A DNA stretch of 64,000 nt, taken from positions 5,892 through 69,891 of the forward strand of contig CAJTQO010000016.1 of NCBI GenBank assembly GCA_910578405.1, given 5' to 3'. This document shows positions 34,643-43,344 of the stretch, piece by piece (position 1 is the stretch's first letter; every line of letters starts with the position of its first letter). A program made the position numbers and the translations under genes. The notes beneath the pieces were generated by a model. It saw nothing but the letters and a program-made list of their open reading frames with translations. It was not told the origin of the DNA and did no database searches. This stretch comes from an uncultured Lachnospiraceae bacterium. Its GTDB lineage: Bacteria > Bacillota > Clostridia > Lachnospirales > Lachnospiraceae.

Positions 34643-36247
34643 ATGCTTTTCAACTCTATGGCTTTTGCCATATTTTTGCCAATAAATTTTATATTATACT
34701 GGGCCTGCCCGGCCAAGTTCCGTTATCTGTACCTGATTGCCGCCAGTTATTACTTTTATGGCAGTATGGACGCGGCCTATCCGCTGCTGCTTTTCTACAC
34801 CACGGCAGTTTCCTACGGACTTGCTCTCTTTATGGACGGCTGCGTCCGCCCACGCCTGCAAAAAACTGTTTTTCTTACCGGCCTTTTGGCCCTGGCCTGG
34901 CCATTGCTTTTTTTCAAATATATACATGCCCTTTTCCCCGGCCTGACAGCTACGGTACATTTTATGCTCCCGGCGGGCATTTCATTCTACACCTTCCAGG
35001 CTTTGGGATACTTTATTGACGTTTACCAGGGAAAATATCCGGCAGAGCGGCGCTTTGGCCATTACTGCCTGTTCCTTTCCTTCTTTCCCCAGCTTCTGTC
35101 CGGCCCCATCGGGCGCGGGGACAGGCTGCTGCCCCAATGGAATCAATGCCGCCCCTTTGACGCGGCCCAGGCTTCCTATGGGTTAAAACTGATGGCAGTG
35201 GGCTATTTCAAGAAACTGGTTATCGCCAGTCTGCTTGCCCCAACCATAGATATGGTCTACAATCATCCCGGCCGTTATGCCGGACTGATTTTCCCTATCG
35301 CCACCGTTTTCTTTGCCATCCAGATTTACTGCGACTTTTCCGGCTATACCGATATTGCCATCGGCTGCGCCAGACTCTTTGGCATAACTTTAGGCGATAA
35401 TTTCAAAAGCCCCTATTTCTCCGGCAGCATACGGGAATTTTGGAGCCGCTGGCATATATCCCTCTCCTCCTGGTTCCGCGACTACGTTTATATCCCTCTT
35501 GGCGGCAGCCGCGTCAAACCTTTGCGCCAAACGCTAAACCTGATGGCCACATTTCTCGTCAGCGGCCTCTGGCACGGCGCCGGATGCACATACCTGGCCT
35601 GGGGCGCCCTCCACGGCTTTTACCGCGTATTGGAAAATGGGAAAAATCCATTCCAAGGGAAAAAAGAGAGGCATCCGGTAAAAGAAACGCCTCCGAGAAA
35701 AAAGTGGCATCGAATAAAGGGGAGGAATCCGATAAAAGAAAGGCATCTAATAAAAGAGAGGCATTCAATAAAAGAAATACATTCGATAAAAGAAATACAT
35801 TCAATAAAAGACAAACATTCGATAAATTGCACAAAAAAAGACGCGGGATGTAAAAAGCGGAAATGCGGTGCGGCGCTGCGCCAAATCAGCACCACTGCGC
35901 TCACCTTCTTTGCCGTCTGCATTGCATGGGTATTCTTCCGCGCCAACAGCCTAAGGGACGCATGGCGAATCCTGTCAATGAGTCTACATGGGATTACGGA
36001 TTTTTACAATTATGTGAAAACAGCCGTCATTTTCTTAGATATGGACTACGGGCATATGCTCTATATCTCCATACCGCTGCTGTTTCTGGCCATTTATGAC
36101 TATGCATCCTTAAAAACGGACGTGATTGCCTATATTTCCTCCAGGAAAGCATGGAAACGCTATAGCGTTTATATCCTCTTCCTGCTGGCTATCCTTCTAT
36201 TTTCAGAGAAAGGAGTATCGACAGAATTTTATTATTTCCAATTTTAG
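34643..36247 (+). CDS. MBOAT family O-acyltransferase with repeat-expanded loop
   Basis: This is a second membrane-bound O-acyltransferase (534 residues). Family motifs are clear: LSGPIGRGDRLLPQ, YCDFSGYTDIAIG, REFWSRWHISLSSWFRDYVY and the catalytic histidine in SGLWHGAG (about residue 310). Between this motif and the last helices lies a hydrophilic loop (about residues 330-395) rich in Lys, His, Ile and Glu, built of six-residue units such as RHSIKE and IHSIKE encoded by 18-bp repeats. Close relatives lack this loop expansion as far as I know the family. The ATG has GAGGT 7 bases upstream. It is followed after 11 bases by an SGNH-like partner. Confidence 0.9.
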   Translation: MLFNSMAFAIFLPINFILYWACPAKFRYLYLIAASYYFYGSMDAAYPLLLFYTTAVSYGLALFMDGCVRPRLQKTVFLTGLLALAWPLLFFKYIHALFPGLTATVHFMLPAGISFYTFQALGYFIDVYQGKYPAERRFGHYCLFLSFFPQLLSGPIGRGDRLLPQWNQCRPFDAAQASYGLKLMAVGYFKKLVIASLLAPTIDMVYNHPGRYAGLIFPIATVFFAIQIYCDFSGYTDIAIGCARLFGITLGDNFKSPYFSGSIREFWSRWHISLSSWFRDYVYIPLGGSRVKPLRQTLNLMATFLVSGLWHGAGCTYLAWGALHGFYRVLENGKNPFQGKKERHPVKETPPRKKWHRIKGRNPIKERHLIKERHSIKEIHSIKEIHSIKDKHSINCTKKDAGCKKRKCGAALRQISTTALTFFAVCIAWVFFRANSLRDAWRILSMSLHGITDFYNYVKTAVIFLDMDYGHMLYISIPLLFLAIYDYASLKTDVIAYISSRKAWKRYSVYILFLLAILLFSEKGVSTEFYYFQF

Positions 36248-36258
36248 GAAAAGATAAA

Positions 36259-37296
36259 ATGCCGATGATGAAAAGTATGAAACGGTTTCTTTCTTTTATC
36301 CTTTTTACCGCCAAATGCTGCGCTGTATGCGGCAGCGCCCTTCTGCTGCTGCTGCTGCTCAACAAACGGTACGAACGGGTTATGGAAAACCCATACAGCG
36401 ACGCCAATAAATTCCGCTTTATGGATTCTTCCTATCAAAATATCCAAATATGCAATCTAGGGAGTTCCCACGGCGAATATGCCTTTGATTATGACAAGTT
36501 TTCCAAAGAATCCGGCTTTGAGTGCTTTAATTTTGCCATGGCCAGCCAAACCTATGACTATGATTACGCCATACTGTCCATGTACCAGGAGCATTTTGCA
36601 AAAGACTGCATTATGTTCATCCCGGTTTCTTACTTTTCTTTTAACAATGAAGTAGTCAATGAAGAGGAACAGGAATTCCTGAATGCCAAATACTATTCTT
36701 TCCTCTCCCCGGAGTATATCCCCCACTATAATCCTTACGTGGATTTAGTGGCCAACCGCCTGCCCATCCTCTCCGCCGGGGAAGATATTGTGAAAATATT
36801 CCCTGCCTTGTCTTTGCCTGCCCTCGCCGCAAAAAAACAAGAGGATAACAACGATGTGACAGACGACGGCAATGCGGGAAGCGTAAAGGACAAGGCTCCA
36901 TGCCCGAAACAATTCCAACAAAAAGCCCGCGACCGGTACCGCCGCCATATGGACGGCAAAGAGGAATATTTCCTGCCGGAACGCATCGGCAATTTATACC
37001 AAATCCTGGATTTTTGCAAGACAAAGGGCATTACGCCTGTGTTAATCACAACCCCTTATACCGCCTATTATTACGAACAGGCGCCGGAAGCATTTCAGGA
37101 AGAATTTTACCAAACCATCCGTTCCATTGCCTCCGACTGCGGCGTTTCCTATTACGACTACTCGCAAGACAGCCGCTTTGGAAACCATCTGGAATACTTC
37201 TCGGACGCTGACCATTTGAATCCAAAGGGCGCGGCCCTCTTCCTCAAAATCATCCAACAGGAAATCCCGGAATTCCGGGATTTTATCTTTTCTTAA
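36259..37296 (+). CDS. SGNH-like membrane-anchored protein (DltD/AlgX-like partner of MBOAT)
   Basis: This 345-residue protein has one N-terminal membrane helix (about residues 12-33) and an extracytoplasmic SGNH-like domain. The nucleophile motif is degenerate (NLGSSHGEYAF, Ser in GSSH) and the C-terminal motif is DADHLNPKG with the Asp-His pair. A Lys/Asp-rich insert lies around 185-210. Genes of this kind sit directly after MBOAT genes and complete acyl transfer in alginate and D-alanine systems. The gap to the MBOAT is 11 bases, so they form an operon. The 3' end overlaps the convergent GtrA gene by 14 bases. Confidence 0.8.
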   Translation: MPMMKSMKRFLSFILFTAKCCAVCGSALLLLLLLNKRYERVMENPYSDANKFRFMDSSYQNIQICNLGSSHGEYAFDYDKFSKESGFECFNFAMASQTYDYDYAILSMYQEHFAKDCIMFIPVSYFSFNNEVVNEEEQEFLNAKYYSFLSPEYIPHYNPYVDLVANRLPILSAGEDIVKIFPALSLPALAAKKQEDNNDVTDDGNAGSVKDKAPCPKQFQQKARDRYRRHMDGKEEYFLPERIGNLYQILDFCKTKGITPVLITTPYTAYYYEQAPEAFQEEFYQTIRSIASDCGVSYYDYSQDSRFGNHLEYFSDADHLNPKGAALFLKIIQQEIPEFRDFIFS

Positions 37297-37723
37297 ACAC
37301 AAAAAACTTCTGCCCGATGAAATTAAAAACGATAAACAGCCCTGTGCCAAATAAAATAGCCACATTTTCTTCAATGGCTTTGGCTTCCATGCCGATTTTC
37401 CCCGAAAGCGCCTGCGAATATCCCGCCCCGGCCATCACGCTTCCCACTGCGGGTTTCGCAATCCCGTACGCCAGCAGATAACATACAATAATATGCCCTG
37501 CGAAACGCGCCACGGACTGCCAGCTTGTCTCTTCCACCTTAAACGTCAGCTTCTTATTGGCAAAATAAGAAAACACACTCCCAATCGTATAGGAAACTGC
37601 CGTCGCCACCCAAAAATTCCAATGCAGCATATTATAAAACACCATATTGAGAGCCAGTCCCAATATGGTATTCAATACGCCGATAATGCCAAAATGCAGT
37701 ATTTCGCCAAATAATTTTCTCAT
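37283..37723 (-). CDS. GtrA family membrane protein
   Basis: This 146-residue protein has four predicted membrane helices and belongs to the GtrA-like family, thought to flip or help transfer polyprenyl-phosphate sugars. The start LHFGIIGVLNTILGLALNMV and the NKKLTFKV segment before the third helix are typical. It is separated by about 9 kb from the GtrB-like GT2 at 27340, its probable functional partner. An insertion between the last two helices contains KIGMEAKAIEEN. Confidence 0.87.
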   Translation of the reverse strand: MRKLFGEILHFGIIGVLNTILGLALNMVFYNMLHWNFWVATAVSYTIGSVFSYFANKKLTFKVEETSWQSVARFAGHIIVCYLLAYGIAKPAVGSVMAGAGYSQALSGKIGMEAKAIEENVAILFGTGLFIVFNFIGQKFFVFKKR

Positions 37724-37787
37724 TTCCGTTTTCCTTCCCTGCTCTTACCCCTCTGTCCGTATTATATCCGGTGAAACTCCAAAGAAC

Positions 37788-37953
37788 CTAGAGCGTGTTT
37801 GAAAATTGCTTTCCCCAAGATGTGCGTTACAGTTTGTGGGAGATTTGCGCCAAATTTAAGAGGCGTAGTGGGCTACGTTGATTAAATTTGGCGCAAATAT
37901 CACGCAAAGTGGGGCGTGCAGGTTGGGGGAATGAATTTTCAAACACGCTCTAG
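37788..37953. mobile_element. MITE-like palindromic element with 20-bp terminal inverted repeats
   Basis: CTAGAGCGTGTTTGAAAATT at the left end is perfectly repeated in inverse at the right end. Inside, a second pair of arms (18 bases around GATTTGCGCCAAATTTAA and its complement) encloses GTAG-TGGG-CTAC. The element is 166 bases, has no coding capacity, and its right arm supplies the stop codon of the next gene (37950-37952). Related pieces lie at 33222-33280 and 62596-62625. No transposase is present in the window. Confidence 0.75.
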
Positions 37954-39443
37954 TGCCCCGTCAGAATCAGCCATATAAACTGCGCATTGGAACGCAGATA
38001 GCGTCTTAGCAGCCTGCGCGGGTCCTGAATCAGCCGATACAGCCACTCCAGATAAAACTCCTGCATCCATTTCGGCGCCCGCTTGGCCGTCCCTGCGTGG
38101 AAGTCAAAAGCCGCTCCCACCCCCAACATAATGGCATGAATCTTCCCCCGGTGTTCGTACATCCAACGCTCCTGCTTGGGCGCCCCAAGCCCGACCCAAA
38201 GGAAATCCGGTTTGGCCGCATTGATACGCTCTATGACCGCCGCGTCCTCTTCCCTTGTGAGCTTACGGAAAGGCGGGGAATAAACCCCCACGATATTCAG
38301 CTTCGGATAACGCTTGCGCAGGTTCTCTTCCAAAGAATGCAGCGTATGCTCCGTACTGCCGTAAAAATAATGGGTATACCCTTCCTTCTCCGAAACCCAC
38401 AAAATCTCCGGCATCAAATCCGGCCCCGCCACACGCTGCGCCGCACGGTGTCCCCTTACCCTGCAAATCAGCGATAACGGCTTGCCATCCGGCACCGCAA
38501 TGGCCGCATTGTTCTGCACCACACGGTAAGACGGGTCATTGTATGCCATTACCGTAGTATGCACATTGGACACACAGACATACTCCCCCCGTAACCGTTC
38601 CAAGTTCTTGGTCAGGAAATGAATCACCGATTTCATATTCGTCACCGCAATATCCACGCCTAAAATATTGCAGCTTTTCGGCTCCTCCAATTCCATCTGC
38701 TTCCGGTACTTGAAAAAAATAGGCAGGATTTCCACGTCGTCCAGCAGATATCTCCGGTATAGCCTCCTTGGTTCCCGCAGCAGACGGTAAAACCACTCAA
38801 ACCCCGCATAACTGACCCATTTGGGCGCCCGCTTCACCACGCCCGCCTCAAAATCTATCGTGGCCCCTATATGCAGCGTCAGCGGCACATTGAGCAAATC
38901 CTTATATTGGTAGTAAAATTTCTCCTGCTTAGGCGTGCCAAGCCCGATACAGAGGATATCCGGCTTCGTCTGGTTAATCTTGCGGATAATCCCTGAAATC
39001 TCCTCCACATCATTTTCAAATGTATAGCTGGGGGAATAAACCCCCGCAATTTTCAGGTTCTTATATTTCTTCATCAGGTTAATGGCCGCTTTCTTCGCCA
39101 CTCCCTCCGCCGCGCCCAAAAGGAAGATGGAAAACCCTTCCTTTGCCGCCATCTTACAAACTTCCGGGAAATAATCCGAACCGGAAATCTTCTCCTTAAT
39201 GGGCGTACCCATTAACCGTGACATCCAGACCAAAGGCTTGCCGTCGGTAAGCACCAGGTCAGCCCCTTCGTAAATCTCCCGGAATAACTGATCATGCTCA
39301 ATCTTAACAATGTGGTCTACATTCGGCGTCACCAGATAGCTGTTGTTCCGCTCCCGAATCAGCCGCTTTGCCTCTTCCACCGCTTCCGCCATTGTTAAGT
39401 TGTCCACATGCGTATTTAAAAACCGCATCCTTTTATCACTCAT
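37950..39443 (-). CDS. Fused double WecG/TagA/CpsF (GT26) glycosyltransferase
   Basis: Two complete WecG/TagA-type domains (GT26, usually about 240 residues) lie in one 497-residue chain. Domain 1 (about 5-245) has TPNVDHIV, LTDGKPLVWMSRL and CIGLGTPKQEKF. Domain 2 (about 258-490) has SNVHTTVM, VPDGKPLSLICRV and VGLGAPKQERW, and both end in a WFYRLL/WLYRLI, PRRL, RRYL segment. Such enzymes add N-acetylmannosamine or similar sugars to a lipid-linked acceptor at the membrane. Both copies keep the catalytic Asp in DGKP, so both may be active. The start ATG at 39443 has an AGAGG site about 10 bases upstream. It is divergent from the GT2-TPR gene. Confidence 0.9.
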   Translation of the reverse strand: MSDKRMRFLNTHVDNLTMAEAVEEAKRLIRERNNSYLVTPNVDHIVKIEHDQLFREIYEGADLVLTDGKPLVWMSRLMGTPIKEKISGSDYFPEVCKMAAKEGFSIFLLGAAEGVAKKAAINLMKKYKNLKIAGVYSPSYTFENDVEEISGIIRKINQTKPDILCIGLGTPKQEKFYYQYKDLLNVPLTLHIGATIDFEAGVVKRAPKWVSYAGFEWFYRLLREPRRLYRRYLLDDVEILPIFFKYRKQMELEEPKSCNILGVDIAVTNMKSVIHFLTKNLERLRGEYVCVSNVHTTVMAYNDPSYRVVQNNAAIAVPDGKPLSLICRVRGHRAAQRVAGPDLMPEILWVSEKEGYTHYFYGSTEHTLHSLEENLRKRYPKLNIVGVYSPPFRKLTREEDAAVIERINAAKPDFLWVGLGAPKQERWMYEHRGKIHAIMLGVGAAFDFHAGTAKRAPKWMQEFYLEWLYRLIQDPRRLLRRYLRSNAQFIWLILTGH

Positions 39444-39513
39444 AAAAGAAAATCCTCTTCGCTGTCAATCTCATTGCCGCTCCAAAAAAACATTCCCCTA
39501 TATACCCTATATT

Positions 39514-39542
39514 ACTTTACCATTATTAACGGATTTTTTCAA
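39514..39542 (-). promoter_or_regulatory. Promoter of the double WecG gene
   Basis: Minus-strand TTGAAA at 39537-39542 and TAAAGT at 39514-39519 are 17 bases apart. Confidence 0.6.
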
Positions 39543-39615
39543 ACGATATCGACAACGATATTGAAAAATTCTTCTTTCCTCCCTTTTTGCAAAAGAAATG
39601 CGCCGGATATTGGAT

Positions 39616-39644
39616 TTGCTTTTCCTTCCATAATCCGGTATAAT
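39616..39644 (+). promoter_or_regulatory. Promoter of the GT2-TPR/fucosyltransferase pair
   Basis: TTGCTT at 39616-39621 and TATAAT at 39639-39644 are 17 bases apart, 50 bases ahead of the start. Confidence 0.7.
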
Positions 39645-39693
39645 ACAGTCCATAAGCCAAAATACCAATGCAAATACTTTTATGGAGGTTCCC

Positions 39694-40908
39694 ATGCTCC
39701 CAATATCCGTTACCATCATTGCCAAAAATGAAGAAGCCTGCATCGGGGAATGCCTGAAACGACTGTCCTGCTTTGACTGGGAAATTATCGTAGTGGACAC
39801 CGGTTCCACCGACCGTACGGTGGAGATTGCCCGGCGCTATACCCCCCATGTGTTCCTCTTCCCATGGGTCAATGATTTCAGCGCGGCAAAAAATTACGCC
39901 GTTTCCAAAGCCAGCCACGACTATATCCTTTCCGTGGACTGCGACGAATACCTGCAGACAGAAACGTTAGACGAAAACCTTCTGCGCAGCCTATGCCGCC
40001 TGGTAAACCAGGCCAAAGCCGGGATGGTGGAACTCCTTAACCCTTACGCCCCACTTTCCGCGGAGAATGCAGGCACAAGTTCCTGCGCCACTCCCACTTC
40101 CGGCATGGACGCCGCTTCCGGCCCCAGCCCTGCTTCCGGCATGGACGCCGCTTCCGGCCCCAACCCTGCTTCCAGTATGGATGCCGCTTCCTATGGCCCA
40201 GCCCAAACCATGGTGCATGACCGGGTGGCCCGCTTTTTCAACAGAAAGTATGTCCGCTACGAAGGCAAAGTCCATGAACAGCTTACTTCCACTTCCTCCG
40301 CCCCTCTTACTTTTGCGCCGCTGCCCCTCACCTTCTATCATGCGGGATACCGCACCATGGAACTCAAAAGAGCAAAAACAGCCCGCAATCTTCCTTTGCT
40401 GGAAGCGCAGTTGCAGGAAGAGGGGGACAATCCATACACACTCTTCCAACTGGGACAGTCTTATTTCGGCCTGTCGGATTTTGCCCATGCCCTCCCCTAT
40501 TTTGAACGGGCGCTGGAAATGGACGTAAATGAAAACGAGGAATATGTGCAGACTTTAGTCGAGTCTTACGGCTACTGCCTGCTCTATTTAAAACAATACG
40601 CCAAAGCGCTGGAGTTGGAAGGCGTCTACCCTGTTTTTTCCAAACGGGCAGACTTCGTCTTCCTGATGGGACTGGTTTATATGAACAACGCCATGTTCGC
40701 CAAAGCCATCCGGGAATTCCAAAAAGCCGCGCAAATCCCTGTCTGCTGCGTGGAAGGCGTAAACAGCTATAGCGCATACTACAACATCGGCGTTATTTAT
40801 GAATGCCTGGGACAACAAAAAGAAGCTCTGGATTATTATAAGAAATGCGGCGGCTACCCGCCTGCATTGGAAAGAAGAGGCTCCCTCCATGAAAATACAA
40901 TATCTTAA
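39694..40908 (+). CDS. GT2 glycosyltransferase with C-terminal TPR region
   Basis: This 404-residue protein has a family-2 glycosyltransferase domain at its N-terminus (ISVTIIAKNEEACIGECL, VVDTGSTDRTVEIA, SVDCDEYL as the metal site). A linker at about 127-165 has two and a half copies of SGMDAASGPSPA encoded by 36-bp repeats. It is followed by VHDRVARFFNRKYVRYEGKVHE, typical of this subgroup, and then tetratricopeptide-like helices (about 240-390). The ATG at 39694 has GGAGG 5 bases upstream; the ATG at 39682 overlaps that site. It overlaps the fucosyltransferase gene by 20 bases. Confidence 0.88.
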   Translation: MLPISVTIIAKNEEACIGECLKRLSCFDWEIIVVDTGSTDRTVEIARRYTPHVFLFPWVNDFSAAKNYAVSKASHDYILSVDCDEYLQTETLDENLLRSLCRLVNQAKAGMVELLNPYAPLSAENAGTSSCATPTSGMDAASGPSPASGMDAASGPNPASSMDAASYGPAQTMVHDRVARFFNRKYVRYEGKVHEQLTSTSSAPLTFAPLPLTFYHAGYRTMELKRAKTARNLPLLEAQLQEEGDNPYTLFQLGQSYFGLSDFAHALPYFERALEMDVNENEEYVQTLVESYGYCLLYLKQYAKALELEGVYPVFSKRADFVFLMGLVYMNNAMFAKAIREFQKAAQIPVCCVEGVNSYSAYYNIGVIYECLGQQKEALDYYKKCGGYPPALERRGSLHENTIS

Positions 40909-41773
40909 CGGCGGCCTGGCCAACCAGGCATTCCAATACATTTTCGTACGCTTTGCAGAACTTTATAATCCCCAGGACGACCCATGGCTGATAGACGACT
41001 CCTTCTTTTTCGTCCATCAGGCGCACAACGGCTATGAACTGGAAAAAGTATTCGGCATAAAGGCCAATCTTTTAAGCCGGCAGTTTGATTCGGACGTTTG
41101 GGAGGAATTTATCCGCAACAGGCAAGACGGCGGCAGCGTTGCACAGACTTTCCAAAACATGGGCATTGCTGTCCATATGGTAGCCGAAACCGCCAACTAT
41201 ACCGAACACAACCCTTTTAACGGCCCGGTACACCGCATCCCCTCCAATGAATTTCACCCGGAAATTACAAGGCTTCCATGGGAACATATTTATTACCACG
41301 GTTATTGGATCCATACGGAATGGTTCCGTTCTTATCAGGATGCCCTGCGCCTGGAATTTTCCTTTCCTCCCATTACCGAAAGCCATAACCTGCAATATGC
41401 CGCACACATTGCCGATGCCTTTTCCATTGGCGTGCATATCCGCCGCGGCGATTACGTCACCATCGGCTGGGCTTTGGAAAATGACTACTACCGACAGTCT
41501 ATGGCTTCCCTGGCCAGCCAATATCCGGACGCTGTCTTTTTCATCTTTTCCGATGAGCCGGAGTGGTGCCGTTCCCATGCCGGAGAACTTGGCTTTGACT
41601 TGCCAGGCCGGATTGTCTTTGTGGAAGGGAACACAAAGGGGCAAAACTTCCGCGACCTGCAGTTGATGTGCAAATGCAAAGGACTTCTGATGTCCAACAG
41701 CGCCTTCTGCTTCTTAGCCGCCCTGTTAAACCGGAAGCTGGAGTTTTGCGTGCAGCCACCGACAGGAAACTAA
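40889..41773 (+). CDS. GT11 alpha-1,2-fucosyltransferase-like enzyme
   Basis: This is a family-11 glycosyltransferase (294 residues) that would add fucose or a related deoxysugar from a GDP-sugar. Family motifs are the start MKIQYLNGGLANQAFQYIF, the central IGVHIRRGDYV (GDP-fucose binding), FFIFSDEPEWC and a late MSNSAFCFLAALL. The glycine-rich start reads GGLANQ instead of the common GGLGNQ. The ATG at 40889 has AGAAGAGG 8 bases upstream and lies inside the end of the GT2-TPR gene, so the two are coupled. Confidence 0.87.
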   Translation: MKIQYLNGGLANQAFQYIFVRFAELYNPQDDPWLIDDSFFFVHQAHNGYELEKVFGIKANLLSRQFDSDVWEEFIRNRQDGGSVAQTFQNMGIAVHMVAETANYTEHNPFNGPVHRIPSNEFHPEITRLPWEHIYYHGYWIHTEWFRSYQDALRLEFSFPPITESHNLQYAAHIADAFSIGVHIRRGDYVTIGWALENDYYRQSMASLASQYPDAVFFIFSDEPEWCRSHAGELGFDLPGRIVFVEGNTKGQNFRDLQLMCKCKGLLMSNSAFCFLAALLNRKLEFCVQPPTGN

Positions 41774-41786
41774 GCGTTTCCGTCGG
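41759..41786 (+). terminator. Hairpin around the fucosyltransferase stop codon
   Basis: CCGA and GGAAAC pair with GTTTCC and TCGG around the stop at 41771-41773, with a small internal mismatch. There is no T tract, so terminator function is uncertain. Confidence 0.35.
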
Positions 41787-41824
41787 TATCAGCCGCCAAG
41801 GAATCTTGCTCTTGCAATCCCATA

Positions 41825-42874
41825 CTAAGGCGCCTTACGCTCCCTCAAACTATCCACCACACACTGCAGCCCCTCCTGCATATGCACCCGGGGCTTCCAC
41901 CCAATTCCCTGCAGCCTGGAAGCGTCCAGCATAGCTTTCGTTGCGGTGGAATAACCTTTCCGCTCCCTTTCTTCCGGCAGTTCAAACACCACTTCCGTCC
42001 CTGCTGCATCCGCCAGCGTCCCGGCCAAATCCCGCAAAGTAATATCCGACGCTGCATCCGCCACATTATATGCCTCCCCAGCCGTTCCAACCAGCATCGC
42101 ATACAAAATCCCTGCCACCGCGTCCGTTACAAAAGAATACGAATATTTCTGGTTCCCTTCGCTTTTCAGCACAATATTTTCCCCTGCCGCCGCTTTCCTG
42201 ATAAACTGGGAAATCGCTTTGGAATCCGAAAGCAGCATAGTAGGGCCATATACCCGGCTTAGCCTGGGCAGGCTGAATTCCAGGCCATAGGTCTGCCTGT
42301 AGGCATTGCATAGAGCCTCTCCCAACCGTTTGCTCTCCGGATACCCGGCCCGCAAAGTATTGCAGTCAATATACCCCATATATCTTTCCGTAAACCGCTC
42401 CACATCCCCCCTGTTTTCCCCATATATCTCCACCGAGGACACGAAGCAGAAATGCTCTGTCCCATGGGAAACCGCATAATCCAACATATTTTTCGTACCG
42501 ATAATGTTAGAGGCAATCGTGCCGATGGAATCCTGCGCATATTGGAGCGGATGGGTGTTGCTGGCCGCATGGATGATATAATCCGCCTGTCCGCATTCCG
42601 GTATCCCCTTATTCACATCACAGCATATATATTGGAACGACGGCAGGCTCCAATATTCCCCCAAACGCGCCCTGGCGCTTTCTTCCTTCCTGCTAAGGGC
42701 CGCTACCCGGATGGGCTGCCCCGCCCGCTGATTCCTTAACATCAATAAGTCCACCAGACACTTGCCAATCATTCCCGTAGCTCCGGAAAGCAATATCCTC
42801 TTCCCTTCCAGCTTCTCCCAAGGAAGCGGTGCGCCACATAAATATTCCAATTCACGTTGATACAATTCCTTCAT
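41825..42874 (-). CDS. NAD-dependent epimerase/dehydratase (extended SDR)
   Basis: This 349-residue sugar-nucleotide-modifying enzyme has the NAD motif LLSGATGMIGK (residues 29-38), the catalytic triad with SSVEIYG (about 146-152) and YPESK (Tyr178, Lys182), and a long C-terminal substrate domain. The ATG at 42874 has GGAGG 5 bases upstream; earlier ATG codons have none. It is likely to make a deoxy or epimerised sugar for the glycan made here. The exact sugar cannot be told. It is convergent with the fucosyltransferase. Confidence 0.87.
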   Translation of the reverse strand: MKELYQRELEYLCGAPLPWEKLEGKRILLSGATGMIGKCLVDLLMLRNQRAGQPIRVAALSRKEESARARLGEYWSLPSFQYICCDVNKGIPECGQADYIIHAASNTHPLQYAQDSIGTIASNIIGTKNMLDYAVSHGTEHFCFVSSVEIYGENRGDVERFTERYMGYIDCNTLRAGYPESKRLGEALCNAYRQTYGLEFSLPRLSRVYGPTMLLSDSKAISQFIRKAAAGENIVLKSEGNQKYSYSFVTDAVAGILYAMLVGTAGEAYNVADAASDITLRDLAGTLADAAGTEVVFELPEERERKGYSTATKAMLDASRLQGIGWKPRVHMQEGLQCVVDSLRERKAP

Positions 42875-42945
42875 TCTATCCTCCATACCCTGCGCTCTTT
42901 CATCGCGCCATATACGCCAAAACCCCATTTCCTGCTATAACAGCG

Positions 42946-43323
42946 CTAATCCCATAATCCGGTTTCTTCTTGCTCCAGCGCCATTTCCCCGCACACCGGG
43001 CATTGCGTCTGTTCCACCGTCTCCATCCTATCCGCTTCCTGCCCACATCCAGCGCATGTTCCGGCATATTCCACACCGTCGCTGCCAAAGGACAGCGCCG
43101 GGATGCTTACCACCGCGCGGCACCTCTCACAGCGCGCCAGACGATATCCAAAATCATACACCGGAAATTCCATCTGTGCGACCCGTTCCATAATCGCCTT
43201 TTGAATCCCATCCGGGTACAGCCCGGCCACCTTTTCCAGCCTGCCATGCATCACCCCGCATCCCGTCCTGCAGTCCCATTCCGACTTACACGCCCTACAT
43301 GTGACTTTTACCCTTACACCCAT
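42946..43323 (-). CDS. Small multi-zinc-ribbon protein of unknown function
   Basis: This 125-residue protein has four CxxC pairs: CRAC (9-12), CERC (about 68-71), CAGC (about 93-96) and CPVC (about 110-113), plus Cys18 and Cys22. It looks like two or three zinc ribbons with a helical middle (GIQKAIMERVAQMEF). The ATG at 43323 has an AGGTG site 6 bases upstream; a GTG at 43332 is also possible. I do not recognise the family. It lies between the SDR gene and a purine-rich repeat tract. Confidence 0.65.
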   Translation of the reverse strand: MGVRVKVTCRACKSEWDCRTGCGVMHGRLEKVAGLYPDGIQKAIMERVAQMEFPVYDFGYRLARCERCRAVVSIPALSFGSDGVEYAGTCAGCGQEADRMETVEQTQCPVCGEMALEQEETGLWD

Positions 43324-43344
43324 TGCCTGCACCTGTTTCCTTCC

